Assembly (NCBI GenBank): GCA_963277665.1
Contig: OY728152.1
Coordinates: 1,187,500,357 to 1,187,564,356, forward strand
Source of the DNA: Viscum album
Taxonomy: Eukaryota; Streptophyta; Magnoliopsida; Santalales; Viscaceae
Direction: 5' to 3'
Length of the DNA stretch: 64,000 bases
Below are positions 12,121 to 26,100 of this stretch, in pieces (the first letter of the stretch is position 1; each line of letters opens with the position of its first letter). A model generated the notes under the pieces. It ran no database searches. It saw only the letters and a program-made list of their open reading frames with translations, and was not told where the DNA came from. Made by a program: the position numbers and the translations under genes.

Positions 12121-13789
12121 AACACATGATCCCCTTCATCAATTAGTAACTATTTAATTCATTAATCCATGTTTTTTGGATTTTGGCAAATTATCATCCT
12201 TTTCCTATAGTCCTCTCATACATATGACTAGGTCACAAAAAAACATTCTTCTGATCTCTACCTACAAATAGAGAATAAATGGATGGTCATACAATGCATC
12301 AAAATGAGATATATATTTCGTGACATTATAACAATAATTGTATGAGAACTACAATAATTGTATATGACCACCCCATGAGACTCTAAAACCCATTACATAA
12401 GATCATAGCATGTCATCAAATATCTAAATTGATCTTTCAGACTTCACATTCAATTATTGATGATATAAAATTCTTATGGTCAATTGTGCAATGAAATATT
12501 CATGAAGTGGAAGATAAATTTGTGAGGTAAAATGTAGATCTTTTTTAGATATGACATAAAATTGTGTTCAATGCAATATTAAAACATCCAAAATATACAA
12601 ATTTTCTTTGTCTCACATTATATGATATTCATTAATCATAATGAACTGAGATTAATTTTTGATTTGATCTATGGTCACCCACATGGAATTGTGTTTTTAA
12701 ATTGTTCTTTAGAAGACAAGGGAAAATAAATATATATTTTCTATAGTTTATAGGATTGTGTAAGTGAATATTTAAAAATATTAGAGAATTTTTTGAGCTT
12801 ATCCTTGACCTTCTAATACTTTAGGCATCTCAATACGTGATCTTCCAATTTCTTATTCCTTCCAGACCACTAGAAAATAATTTTAAATTCCTTATACATC
12901 TTTTTAATCCCATTATGAAAAACTAACATCCATTGCTTGTATATAGAAATATTTTTCACTTAAAATGACTGAAAAATGAAATTTTGATCAAGAAAATGAA
13001 AAAATACATATCCCATATATTATTCACCCTTCAATTTATTATCCACCATTATGTGTGTATATAAACTTATGTTATTCAGAATCTGAAATCTGAGAATCCT
13101 TAACATGGTCAATAGAGTTAAGAATAAGACTCACTAGATTAACGAATACAACTTCAATATTTTCAATGAAGTATAAATTCATATCTATAATCATATTAAT
13201 AAATTTATAGTAAAAACAAAAATCTTTATTTAATTGATTGTATGGATTTTTACATGAATAATCATCCATGTAATTATATTTTATCGTTGTATAAACCAAT
13301 TAATTGTGGATCATCTAAATATATTACATCCCTATTTTTTTCTCAGCTTCAAATATTCTTATAAAAACATGTTCTATATGAATTTAAAATATGTGAAGAC
13401 AATAAATTTATAACCAAAATATAATGACTCTATGTTTTCCATGTATGTAGTTCCATTTTTAATTCAAAATCATGGGTCATAAATCTATTTTAATGAATTC
13501 AAAACTATTATATTCCATATACTACTACATGATCGCCTTGAATGACAACACAACTGATTCTAGATATATATTCACCATAATAATCTAAAAAACATTACCA
13601 TGTTATATAAAAAATTAACTGGTGTGGATAATAATTTTTTTTAAGATCCATGAAGGATTGTTAGAAATCCACACTCTATGGGAATAAATTTCTCTTTATA
13701 AGGAGTGATGTCACATGATATAAAATTCACGAGATGTCCCGGTAAAATTGAAAATAGTAGCACAATTTTTCTATAATGATTTTTATATC

Positions 13790-14115
13790 AAATAATTTTT
13801 TTTGGGGTTTGTGTGACTATAGATTCTATCTTTACAGGGTCTTCTGATATTCCATTATCAAGAATTAAATCAATAAGTAATAAGAATTAATGTATCCAAA
13901 AGACACATTTATATAATTTTTCATACAAATAGTGCTCTAAAAATGATCAAAAAATATCTAAATCTTCTCAATGTTTAATTTTGACTTAAGTAATACAGTA
14001 GATTGTAATTCCAAATTAAAAACAAATAATTTTCAAGGTAAAACTAAAAAACATATTTCATAAATTCTAAGAATCCCATAGGGTAATTTGGAATACCAAA
14101 GAGAATGAACACATA
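13790..14115 (-). pseudogene. Relic B reverse transcriptase remnant
   Basis: Read on the - strand from about 14,107, the sequence gives FGIPNYPMGFLEFMKYVF, matching MPFGLTNAP..FM...VF of Ty3/gypsy reverse transcriptases. After a broken stretch comes KLYKCVFWIH and then DNGISEDPVKIESI, matching KLYAKFSKCEFW and GISVDP.KIEAI. The YIDD segment cannot be read. Multiple stops and a frameshift show that it is dead. Same family as the 6.6-kb copy. Confidence 0.65.
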
Positions 14116-14455
14116 TTCTAAATGAATTTGATGTCTCATGAAATCTATTTTTTGTATTTATTACTTTCCAAAATAGATTTGGTGAAAAATGGAGCGTATA
14201 TAAATTTTAGGGGCTCATTGGACTCTTAATAATTGTTCAACAAAATATCATTAGTCCCATAAATTATATATCAATTCTATATTATAACCTTGTTTTGTAT
14301 AAGATAATCAAAAAATATTCATAATGAACCATATTTCTTCTTGATAAAAGATCTATAAAATCCTAATGTGAGTTAATTTGTCTTATGGACCCTTTAATTT
14401 CCAATTAATCATACTGAATCACAATCTCCATTAAATCTATTTCTTCTATTCTATA

Positions 14456-14653
14456 TTATGGATGTAAAATAAGATTTTTCTGTCGAAATAGATCAATGTG
14501 AAATTCCATAAAACGTTTTTGTGGGAAAAAAGATACATTTTCAATAAACATGTCTATATATTCATCTTCAATGGTTGGGGAATTCGTAGTAATTATTATC
14601 TCACTAGTCCCAAAAGTGAATGTTTTTAATGGAAAGGAAATTTTTCCAATCAT
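14456..14653 (-). pseudogene. Relic B protease-to-RT linker fragment
   Basis: This 65-codon frame contains FPQKRFMEFHIDLF. Its position and spacing match the LPP.REVEF.IDL..G motif that precedes the reverse transcriptase palm in Tekay-type polyproteins; the equivalent in element D is PPGREVELLIEL at about 32.13-32.16 kb. The expected upstream and downstream domains lie at the right distances on the same strand. It is a fragment of a polyprotein, not a gene. Confidence 0.5.
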
Positions 14654-17029
14654 TAGTGTTAAGAGTCCTTATCATCTAGTCTACACATTAAATATCCTTT
14701 AAAAATATTAACCATTCCATAATATGATTTATGTTGTTAAACATCATGTATAATAATATTTTAGGGATATACAATAAAATAACCAATCCATTCCTAGGAT
14801 AATGTCAATGAAATCTAAGTATATAACTAAATAGTCACAATCAAATTAGACTCTATCAATAGTTATAAAATAATATTCTCATAAAAATCTCCTACATTCT
14901 CATTGTAAAATATTTTTTGGATACTCACCACTTAAATATTCATCTTTATATGGAACCTAATTATATTAAGGAAACATAAAGAATCCATGTAGTTGGATGC
15001 ACTATAATAAATTGTCTACTAATAAAATTATTGATAAGTAGAATGGAACTCAATATAGTCCAAGAACCTGGCTCTTCTTCCATGATCATTATCTTATCAC
15101 CATATAAATACTTACTAGCTCTAACTTGTTTTGTGATTCTGTGTATTGGTATAATTTTTTTATGAGTTTGGGTGTTCCTTGAATCACCATACATCACTTT
15201 ATTTAGAGGATAAGAAATTTTTGGTATGATCATACAATTAAATTATTTGATTCACAAGACACACAAGATGTATTCCTAATAATTGAAAAAGTATATATTT
15301 ATAAATAAAATGATAAATTAACCATTAGATTATATTTTTTATATTTTTTTTGTGGCGGATTGGAATTTCCCATTGTATGAACAAAAAACAATCTTAAAAA
15401 GCATCCAATTATAATTATGGGTCACAGAGAAAATTTTATCATTCTTCTAGTCAAATTCTAAGATGTTAAAAAACCATTGAAGTACGTTTCCATATTATAT
15501 GTTTTCCCATAAATAGAATTTCTATCTATTACCATAGATATAAATTTGATTCCAATTATCAGGTCTCTAATTATATCCTTTTCTACAACTATTGATCAAC
15601 ACACCATCTCTGTATAATTAGATATACTTGATATAGAAAACATAGAGTGGAATTTTGGTCATAGTCACGTCTCAAAGATGTGTGTCCACAAGGAATCCCT
15701 AGAATATAGTTCTTGTGAAAAACCTAATATGTGCTTAAATATAAAACCATATTATATGATTAATGTATTTTATATCTTAATGATAATTAAATATGTCATA
15801 TCATCTAACTTTAATGTTTTCAAGTATTATTTTTTGTACAACATTTCTAGAAATCCCTCTAAATTGAGGCCTTTATTTACATCATCATGGATACATAAAT
15901 CCTACCATTTTCTTCAAATATCATTTGGAATTTATACTCAAAATTATAAATTTATATAAAATATTGTTGTAAGGAAATAAAAAATTGAGACCATTCTACT
16001 AAGCCACTATTACACCTTTAAATATTCTTAATCCAGCCAAAAAAACTGGTTGATTATATTGACATAATTCGATATAAATATCCACTTAACAAGGATAATT
16101 ATTTTTATTTCCATTATAAATTGCATTAAAATCATGAATGACTCTTAAGATAGTAGATTATTCAATTTTGGAACATGTGAAACCATGATTTATATAACTG
16201 ATTCATGCTAGATTCAATATTATCTAACCAGTTCCATTTCATTTTACTCAGAAGAAAAAACCACTTAGTCATCATATACAAGAAAACATAAGGATTATAA
16301 ATGTTCAAAACATAAAAAGAAACAACTATTATTAACCAATCTCCTAATATAATTTATTATAATGCAGATAATACATCCATAATGGTATAAGTCAACATAA
16401 AGGCATGATATAATACACCCACTGGCTAGAAAAACAATGAGGATATATAAACACACCTAAAAGACTACTACTATCCAAGAATGATTTACCATCCAAGAAA
16501 AATTATAGTTATAGAATTTATCCCAACCCATTAACTATGATCATGTTTGATAGTATACATACCTTTATTGAAATCCCTATGAAATAACTGAATGTAAGGG
16601 ATACCAAGATCATACCTAACCATTAGGGAACATCTTCTCATTATTTAATATTTTTGGGTATTTACAAAAATGTTACCCATCATCATTTATAAAAGAGAAC
16701 ATCCTATCCCTAATTAATCACACTAAAAAATTATTTCGTGGAAAATACATGCCCAAATCCATTACTTGAAAACCTCTCCATGTCTTAGATGTATTCTTTT
16801 ATCATTATTCTAATCAAGGGAGGATTTATTGATAATCATGATGATTTGGACTAAACAAGTTGTTTCATTATTTACCGATCATTTTGGTTTTGTTTATTCT
16901 TCAAAATCCTTCAAATATTATTCAAAAATGATATTATAAAAACAAAAATATCTAAAATATACTTATCTTTTATGATCTTAATTGTTTTACTTATATCTAT
17001 CTCTAATTTTATCATATTTGAAATGAAAC

Positions 17030-17700
17030 ATCATTCTTGAGTATGGAAGACTACCACCTCATGAACTAAAACGATTTTTTTATCATTAACTCTATTGATT
17101 GGTTGTAATGATAGAATTAATGTTTTTATGTTTAATTTAATAAATATTTAGAATTATTTAATTATAATATATGATTTTTTTAACCTTCCCCTTATAGAAA
17201 AAAGATCAAGACGTTTATGCATAGGTGTGGACTACCACCTCCACAAAGTGATTTGATTAGTTTTTCATCCACAAATAATATTGATGATATATATAACTAT
17301 ATGTAAATAAAAAAATCTATTATATATGATATAATAATCTTTATATAAATATAATATAACACAACCTTCTTCCAATAACAATCAATGAAAAATTGAAATG
17401 TTACTCTTGCATATGTATGACTAGCCATCTCCATGATTACGACATTATGTTTTATTCGTAACTACCATACATGATTTGTTTTAAATTTATAATTTAAGAT
17501 TAAAAATGATAATTATTTAATGATTAATTTATTCAATAATATGTAACAATGTTTAATTCTACCAAAGTTAACATATTTAATTCATCTTTTACATATAATT
17601 TGAATGTCGTCAATTCTCCAAAGTGTACTTAAATGATTAATGAATCATGTATAAAATGGTAATAAAAAAAGAAAATATAAAATATTCATAACGATTAAAT
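17030..17700 (+). repeat. Degenerate ~182-bp tandem repeat (about four units)
   Basis: A core like GTGTGGACTACCACCTC recurs near 17,046, 17,226, 17,413 and, weakly, 17,598, giving spacings of about 180-187 bp. The AT-rich sequence between cores is poorly conserved. Similar cores occur at 43,615 and 43,795 (+) and, reversed, at 52,455, 52,640 and 52,825. The unit length is in the range of plant satellites. Unit consensus and copy number need a dot plot. Confidence 0.4.
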
Positions 17701-20700
17701 AAATGACATATTTTTATTATTACTGAAGATAAAAAACCAATATGATGATTCAGACTCAAGGAATGGCATACTTCAATATAAAACAACATTTTAAATATTT
17801 TGAAGATTTATTTTCTAATTATTTTTATTCCATGTCTGTGTTCCTATAAGTGATTCAAGAAAAATATTGTTTATTATTAAATGGATGATGAAGTCCATTT
17901 TTAACATATTTCACATTCTTTATAATTTTTTTAAATGATTCTATTTAATGTTTCAAATTATCTAGATTCCTTTATAACTAAACATTAATGATTCCCTTAA
18001 AACTAATATTCTTACACTCCCACGTTTTTTAAAAAAATATCAATGTCTTTATGTTAAAATAAAAGAACTATAGATGTAATATATATGTCTCCATTTAATT
18101 TCCTGAAATTTCTTTAAAAAGGAAAAAAATTTATGGAGTATCTCACGTTATTTACAATAGGAAAAAATAATGTTCTATTTTAAAACTATACAAAGAAAAA
18201 GATATTTACCATAACCATAAAAATTATATGAATTTAGGATTTCTTTATATGAATACATTTTTTCATAAAATAAAACCCTAAATCCCATAATTTTGGAAAA
18301 AAAATTAACTGTTTTTTAATAAAAACCAATATACAAATATCCAAAAATTTATTATTATGGATGAAAAGAATATTTTTTATTCATTATTTTATATATTATG
18401 ATTATGTAATTTTTCTTGGGGAATTTTTATAATAATAATTGGTTCGAATATAAAACATGGACTGGTGGTTTAGTAATAGACCAAGAAGTGTGGTGACATT
18501 ATATACTCTGGATGGGAAGCCCTCTTAAAAAACAATAATGGTTTTTTACTATATTAATGAATAATGGGTGGTTATGTTATAAACCATGTATGATTGGGTC
18601 CATGATTTTCCTCAAATGCATTAGGTATCGAATTTGAGTATTTCGTTATTGAATTTATAATTGTGGTTTTTAAAATGATGTCTAAAGTTACATATAATTT
18701 TATCTATATATTCAAAGGGATTTTATGTAAATATTGTGATTTATTAGGGTAGAATAATAATATAATGTTTGAAGAAAAGAATAGAGTAATTTTAAGAGTT
18801 AATTTTTATATTTTTCAAAAAGTGCTTAGGATATTTCATGATTAATTAGAATAAATTTTGTATTTTACTTTTCCTATCATATTTTTTATTGATTGTTTTA
18901 TAATTATTTTTGTGAAGAGAATATAATTGAATGGGTATGAAAATGGTGATTCTCATCTAAAAATTTATTTTAAAGATGAAAATTTTTATAAAATTTTAAG
19001 GGCTAATAGATTACTCTTTTCTCTTTTTATGTATCTTGCAAAAAAATTGATCATTCCACATTACAAAACAATTTACATAGTGTTTAAAGATGAGTATATA
19101 TGAATAAGGTTTAAAGTTAAATTCCATGATTTTTTTTGTTAAAAGAAAACCTATTACTTTTTAAATATTTTATTTATGTGGAAAATATGTATACTAATCA
19201 GAAGTATCCACGTTGGAAAATATGTATTTTTTATATACATGTTAAGACCTAATTACCCAAGCCTCTAATGCTCAAATGATACTCAAATAAATGAATTTTG
19301 ATTATTTAATAAAACTCATGATTATATAATGTTTATGTTTAGGTCCTTATATTAATGGTTTAAATGTTTTATTTTGAATTTATGTTTCTTTAATTAGTAA
19401 AATATTTTATTTTTTACTTCTTTATTATAAATAATATTCTTTAACTAAGTGATTATGTGTTCTTAACATAGTGGAGTGAGATGGGAAGTATCTCATATAA
19501 ATCCTAAAAGGTATTATTAATCATCCCTTGTATATGTAAATTTTTCCTTATAAACATTTAATCCTTCATTCCATGGGTAATGGAAGGCTCTCATTTTTTT
19601 ATAGGAGAATTCTATTTCTACATCCTCAACATGGTGTTTGAAGCATCGTTTCCACTATTGTATTATATAGATTGATGCCATGGAATAGTGATATCCTTTG
19701 TTTTCTTATTCAATTTATATACCTTTAACTACTATTATATTATTATTTTTATTTTCCATTCATGTCTAATTTCTTAAACTCAATCATCATTTATTTCATT
19801 TGGTTTTTTGTATTTTTATTAAGGGTTTCTATTTTTAAAATTGGGAAATCCCCCCCCCCCACACCAATGTATAGGAATGATCCAATAATTGATTGGATGC
19901 CTTTACTATCTTGTAAATATCAATTTGGCTCACTATAACCTATGATCAGGGACAATCCTATAGGTTTTTCATGATGTTACATTACATATACATTAACATT
20001 AAAAAATATCCAACAGGTGGATATTTTTTCGATGATGATAATTATCTTATGTTTTTAATCGATAAAAACTCTACTATTTAATTATATATTTGGGACTTAT
20101 TTTATTTTTTTTCAATTATAATATCCATAATTATTGTTAAGTACATGAATAATTTTTTAATAAACATCTTCTATGATTACAATCCATAATTTTTTTTATT
20201 GTTTTTATAACGTTCAAATTTGTGATATATCGTAACACCTCAAGATTTTTGTTCTTCCATTCCAAACAGAATATTTTGAATAAATTATATCATATGAAAC
20301 ACCATAATAAAACAAACATTGATTCATTAGATTAATATTATTAATTTTTTATGATATAATATTTCAGAAAAATTAGTATGTATAAAAGGAAGTGTCCATA
20401 TTGAGAGATATACAGAGAAAGGTAATAAAATAATATAGTTGATGATTCCCTTATGAATCTAATTTTACATATATTTTTTAAAAAATCTTCATGTACCAAG
20501 GCCAATCAAAACTCCAATAATTATATTATAAGAAATATAATAGGTGATAGAAGTCCAAACTTGTGAAAATTTCTCTGAGATCCATGCTATTGGAATCACC
20601 AACCATGATTGGTAGAATGTTTTACCTTATTCATATATCATAAATGAATATATAGAGGGGATATGTAACATGATATAATGATGATATAAAATATAATTTT

Positions 20701-22405
20701 TTTTAAATTATATTTATCACACTTAATTTATATAATTTTTAATTTTGAAACTTAATGAATAAGAAAGTATTTATACTTGTTCATTAATAAAATTAAGAGG
20801 ATTATCTTATTTTATTATTTAAAAAATTATATCTTATAACCCTATATAATGAAACTAAAAAATTTATGTAATTTTTTTAACTGAAAAATATAACACCAAT
20901 ATTACTAGTATTGCTTGGAACTAATAATAAGAACAGGTGAAATTTTAAAAGGTTATTTCCCAAGAAAGACAGTTGTCAGTAAAATATTATTGAAAGGATT
21001 AAATATAAAATTTTATGGTGATTATTTAAAAAATTAATTTCAAATTGAAAATGAAAATATCAATGATAAGTTGGAAAAATATTCTATATTTTCTAAAATT
21101 ATTGTTTTTAGATGAATACTGAATAAATAATTATTTTAATAATCTGATCACTTAATGACATTATCATAATGAAAAAATGAATTTAATGTTTTTGAAAACA
21201 TTTTATAAAAAGATATATATTTATAACAGAACATAATTAATTTAAAAATTCCTTGTTAAATTAATAAATCTTAGGATTTATATTTTGGAAACATGATGAA
21301 TATTTCACCTTAAAAGCTATTTTTATTCTCTTATATTTAAAAATAATTTCCATCAACTATATAAATTACAAAAAAAATGGATACCATACTATTGAATGAG
21401 ATTTTGTTGTTATGTATTATGTTCAATTAATTTTTTAGTATCAAAAAATGTATACTATGATTAAATTTAATTAAAGTGATAATGGAAAAAATATTATTTT
21501 TAAGGACAAGTTAAGTAAATATTTTGTAACTTTTATTTGATAAATTATATTACTTTATTCTAAATAATGATTCTAATTTTATTTTAAAATGCATTTATAA
21601 TTATATTTGGAGACATTTTCTTGTCAATCAATTAAAAATATAATTAAGAATGCATGATGGATAAAATAACATTTTTCTATAATTAATGTTTGTCAATATA
21701 AAAAATGATTCATTTTTCTTGTTAATTTCATATTCTATTATTTTGAATTTAACTCTATTTTTTTAAGATTTATCACACCCATATATTGAATTAGTGGTCA
21801 TATAAATATTTTTTTAAAATCTACTATGGTAAAAACTTGTCACTATGATATAAATAGAGAAAGATAAACCTGAAAATAATTGATTAAATGAAAAACAAAT
21901 GTACAAAACACATGAGGAAATTATTATATGGGAATTATCACTTTTAAATAACTCCTAAATAAATTATTATTTTCCTCTCGAGTCATCAAATATTAAATCC
22001 TGTAATGGTTTTTTAGAAAAGTAAAGAGTATTCAGAAAAGGGCCAACTTATAAACTTTTAAAAGAGGCCTCAAATAATCCCATCAAGGAAACTCAAAGAA
22101 ATAAATTTCTAATAGACTATGTTTCAATATTTCTTCATTTATAATATTTTCCCACATCCTCGAGATTCTAGTATAAAGGTATTGTCCAATGTTCACAATT
22201 TCCAAGAAGATCGTCAAGGGAAATTTCCTGTATAAAAGTAAAAATTTCTCATTATCAAGACATCTTCATTATATATCATCCTCATTAAAAATATTAACAC
22301 ACAATACAATAAGATAAAAACATTAATAAAAACATTATAAATTTTTTATTTCTATAAGATAAAAGGTGTCTTACTTCTTTTCTTCCTTATGTAAAATAGA
22401 ATGAA
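17700..22405. other. AT-rich DNA, no recognised feature
   Basis: This is almost featureless A/T-rich sequence up to the left end of element C. Slightly GC-richer islands lie at 18.43-18.66 kb and 19.45-19.70 kb and might be old LTR pieces, but nothing in them could be aligned to other parts of the window. A run of eleven C residues ends at 19,860. No open frame has a recognisable domain. Confidence 0.45.
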
Positions 22406-24110
22406 TGATTTCACGAACCAACTTTTAGCGAAGGTATAGATCATTCGTTATTCATTTTTTATATGTACTTTAATAATTTAAATGTTATAATATGGCTTAA
22501 GGAGGGCCCATGGAGCATCTAAAGCTAGTTCAGAGCCCGGGGATTGGAAAAGTTGGATTCAGGCAAGGCCGCATGGATAGTGTAAACTATGTGACCCAGG
22601 ATGCATGGTTTTTGTAAACAATGCGGATATAGACAGTGGAACCTACAAGTCTGCATGATTTTTCTTTAATATAGTGGACCAAGAGAACACTTGCAAGTCC
22701 TTTTACACATGGGTTACATATCTATAACACACAGTTTGCATACATTTTGTAAATAGCGAGCATAAAATTTGTACAGTGGGGTTTGGGGAAAATTTACCCA
22801 TTCTCCCACACAAACCTTATGTATTTTTTTATCTTCACCATTTCATTCCAACAGAATGAATTTTATGGTCTCCTCCAATTTTATATCCCAAAGGCCTAGA
22901 CCTTGGTTTTGATCTAGGTCCTCCATTTGGTGTCTCATTGTTGATCTGAGAGAAGTATCGGATCCCATGCGGTTGGGCACTATAGTCTCTTTACTGATGT
23001 CTCTTTTTTTCATACCATCATTTGTGCTATTCTGATGTAGGATCATATTCACTATTCTCAAAGAGATCAACTAAAACTCAGATATCTTCTAACCTTTTTC
23101 ATATCATGGGTCAATATAATGTGATGCTTCATCTATGGCACTATGTTTTGTGGTCACATAGTATTCCATTTTAGTTTTGGTTGTTTAATATTTATTATGT
23201 CATACCATGGTATGACCATTATAGAGATCCATTCTTGTGTTGATTCCTATATGTTGAAATGACCCAAGTTCCTTGATATTGCTAAATTGGTTCTTGATTA
23301 TAGTTTTAGACATCAACATTACTCTATATGGACACCCATAGTTGTACAACCTAGGAAATGAAATTATGGGCCAAATGGTTCAAAATACATGGAACACAAT
23401 TTATATATTGGATAGTCTTTTAATTTTAAAAACATTTGATTTATGTGTATTTTGATTAACCTAGGACACCTCTTGGGATTTTGGACCTCTTCAGATCAAA
23501 ACTTCCAAAATGGGAATTTAACTATTTGATATTACCTTTTCTATGTCTTTTGTTATTGTAATTGGAATTACCATTTAATGAAAATTGAAAGAAATTCATT
23601 TTCTAAAATGGTTTACATATAATGAATGGAATCTCTTGAAATGAATTAAACAAGTATGACATCTATAATATGGTTGAACCCATTCATTATACTTACACAT
23701 TTTATAAATTTCATAATGGGAATTTTGAAAATCCCATAGCATGCATGAGAGGGCCCACCTCTTTCCATGAATTGAAAATGAGACCATTATCTGATTATTG
23801 ATTAAATTGAAATTATATAATATGGTTTTTCCTTATGTTAAATGATATAAATGGTTATTCCACTTCTATTATTATGATCTATATATACAAGTATGGGTGG
23901 GTGGTATTCTCTCCTCATGCCTATTATGATATATGTGTATGGGTGTGGGCATTCTTACCCCACACCAGTTAGGATATATGTGTATGGTTGGGAGTTATTC
24001 CAATCCCATTCCGATTATCATATAAGTTTATGGGTGGGTGGCACTCATCCTAATGCCTAATATGACATATATATATATATGGGATTCATTCTTAACCCAT
24101 TATTGTCTTA

Positions 24111-24150
<40 letters not shown>

Positions 24151-24918
24151 ATTGGAGTCATTCTTACCCCATTATAGTTATAATATTTATATATATATAG
24201 TTACTTGATCAGACAAACCATCATTCACATAATGTAGGTATACCATCAAGGTTTCCCCTATGAACCTGGGCAAGAGGTAGTTTGTTTACTTAGTTTTTCA
24301 TTACATTCTAGCTTTTACCTACACAATATTTACTTATGTGTTCCTACGTTTATTAAACATAGACATTATTGGTGGTGGCATACTGAGATTTATCTCACAC
24401 CCTACTATGTAAACATTTGGAACCTAAGAATATTGTTCTTCTTCTAGTATAGATATGGGTATGCACCCTTCTTTAGGATGCTAATTCATTTGGATTAGAT
24501 GGTTCTTAAGAGCATAGGATTAAGGTTAGGATCAAGCCGCTATAGAGAAACATTTGGATTTTGCTCTATTTTTTACTTTTTTGGCATTACTATTTCTTAG
24601 TTATGGTTTCCATTTTGGACTAGTATTCCATGTATACATGTTTGTATTAGATATTACATATATTACTTTTCCTATAGTCAGTTATATGTTATGATTCATT
24701 TTATTATTTAATATTTCTGTTGTATTATTCTTATGCTACTTTTTACTATTTCTTGAATCTTGGGAGTTACTCTGAAATGGGTTATAATCTCCCAATTGTT
24801 CTACCTTTACACCCCAACTATTTGGAGGTGGCCCTTGTAATATGGGGAGATTAACCATGGGAAATGTGGTGAACTGAGCTTAGAGAATGGGTTAATTGGC
24901 AACTGGTTCTAGATGTCA
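22406..24918 (+). repeat. 5' LTR of element C
   Basis: The left boundary is set where similarity to the 3' LTR begins (TGATTTCACG against TAATAATTAATCG at 41,069); the right boundary lies just before a degenerate primer-binding site. The LTR contains a ~46-bp minisatellite at about 23.88-24.19 kb with an embedded TA microsatellite. Divergence from the 3' LTR is large by eye (many substitutions and small indels per 50 bp), so this is an old insertion. End coordinates are uncertain by perhaps 10-20 bp. Confidence 0.7.
23885..24200 (+). repeat. ~46-bp minisatellite in the 5' LTR of C, with a TA microsatellite
   Basis: Units contain a GTATGGGTGGG-like part, then CATTCTTACCCCATGCC-like and TATGATATAT-like parts. 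Unit starts are visible at 23,891, 23,937, 23,982 and about 24,026, with two further diverged units. An uninterrupted TA run occupies about 24,114-24,146. The same array is present in the 3' LTR, so it existed before insertion. Confidence 0.7.
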
Positions 24919-24923
24919 AAATA

Positions 24924-24935
24924 TTGTATTAGGTG
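24924..24935 (+). promoter_or_regulatory. Degenerate primer-binding site of element C
   Basis: TTGTATTAGGTG, six bases after the LTR end, resembles TGGTATCAGAGC, the sequence complementary to the 3' end of initiator tRNA-Met that primes minus-strand synthesis in plant Ty3/gypsy elements. About 7-8 of 12 bases match. Position is the main support. Confidence 0.4.
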
Positions 24936-24939
24936 TTGT

Positions 24940-26100
24940 TCCAATCTTGCATTACTATTTAGATAAAATAAAATATGGAATGGGAATTCTTAAGGACATA
25001 GTCATAAGACATGCTTGGGAGTCACAATCCCTGGTATGGGGTAAAGACCAAGCATCCTTACTTATAATTGTTATTGATTCTACTATTACCAAGGATATCA
25101 TTTCACCATCGGTTGTTTCACATTATTTTTGATGTTACTGATATTTATGTTACTAATATTGAGGTTACTGAAATAATAATTTCACTATCTTGACCCAATG
25201 AAATGAGGGTTGTGTGTTAGAACATGCATCAAGATAGAAATAATATGAATATGACATTAATTTTTTCCATGCCATGATTAATTATTTGAAGTACTACCAT
25301 TTTCTTGTTGATTGTTCCTTGTTATATAGTAATGTTTCTTAACATTTCTTCTAGGATTCTGGATCATACTATTGTGTGGATTTAGTGGGTACCACTCATT
25401 TATTCATATGGCGTTTTATCCCTTACAGATCAAAGGATGCAATTCCAAAAAGCACTATCTATTTAAAATAGAAATAATTAAATAAATAATGTCATTTTCA
25501 ATGGAAACGACATCTAATTTAGTTCCAGGATCTAGTTCATCAGTTGTGTGGGAACATATGGATCAGAAAAGGGAATATCATTGGATTTAGAAGATTAAAA
25601 TTCATTAAATGGTAGAATGAGAAATATCTAGTGGGAAATGACTTTTAACTTGAGAATAAAAGTCTTTCACATGCCTAACACCAAATCATGACCTAAACAT
25701 GAACTTTGTGGTGGATATTTGGTGTTTCATTGTTGTTATGGCCTGAAGTGGTATGTTCCAAAGTCTACTCCAGTCTCATGAAGTAGGAAAACAGGTGTTC
25801 TCGTTCCTATATAAAATATTTTGTACCTTTACACTTTACATAAATTTTGTCTTCTAAATTGACTGAATCTATTATGAGACATCTATTTGTTGGTGTAGAA
25901 TTATTCCAAAATGATGTCCTCTATTCGTATGCCTTGAAGGTGGTGATAATCATGTTCTTAAGGTGTTGGTCTTTGAGGTTACATGTTTCCCTCTTATCGA
26001 GCCACTCATGGATCCTCTTCCAATTCCTGATGTAGGAAATTACACCTAGTTTCAAGAGGTTAACTTGTGTGTAATGAAAATGATGCATGGTGGAGTAAGA
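24940..26100 (+). other. Leader and N-terminal gag region of element C, largely unreadable
   Basis: This interval lies between the primer-binding site and the first readable gag motif. In element D the equivalent leader spans about 1.4 kb before gag. The 78-codon frame at 24,896-25,132 starts at the LTR/leader junction and has no recognisable domain. A gag start codon cannot be chosen. Confidence 0.4.

Larger units (their letters stand above)
11690..16950 (-). mobile_element. Relic B: internal region of a Ty3/gypsy chromovirus, inverted relative to A
   Basis: The - strand carries, in element order, the protease/RT linker (14.56-14.46 kb), reverse transcriptase (14.11-13.79 kb), integrase C-terminus (12.12-11.94 kb) and chromodomain (11.90-11.77 kb), all broken by stops. 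Spacing equals that of relic A, so A and B belong to one family. Upstream non-coding parts also match: the reverse complement of 15,985-16,015 matches 4,760-4,790, that of 16,205-16,260 matches 4,495-4,560, and that of 16,390-16,440 matches 4,315-4,390. Confidence 0.65.

Noticed and set aside
13072..13299. 75-codon - strand frame and similar small frames in AT-rich DNA
   Set aside because: No start context, no domain and very skewed Ile/Asn/Lys/Tyr composition, as chance frames in AT-rich DNA have. This one lies inside relic B between its RT and integrase remnants.
20580..20625. Short inverted repeat ACCAA..TTGGT near 20.6 kb
   Set aside because: Arms of five bases are expected by chance and nothing around them supports a terminator, MITE or RNA structure.
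24114..24146. TA dinucleotide run as an origin or regulatory element
   Set aside because: It is a simple microsatellite inside the LTR minisatellite and is absent at this length from the partner LTR.
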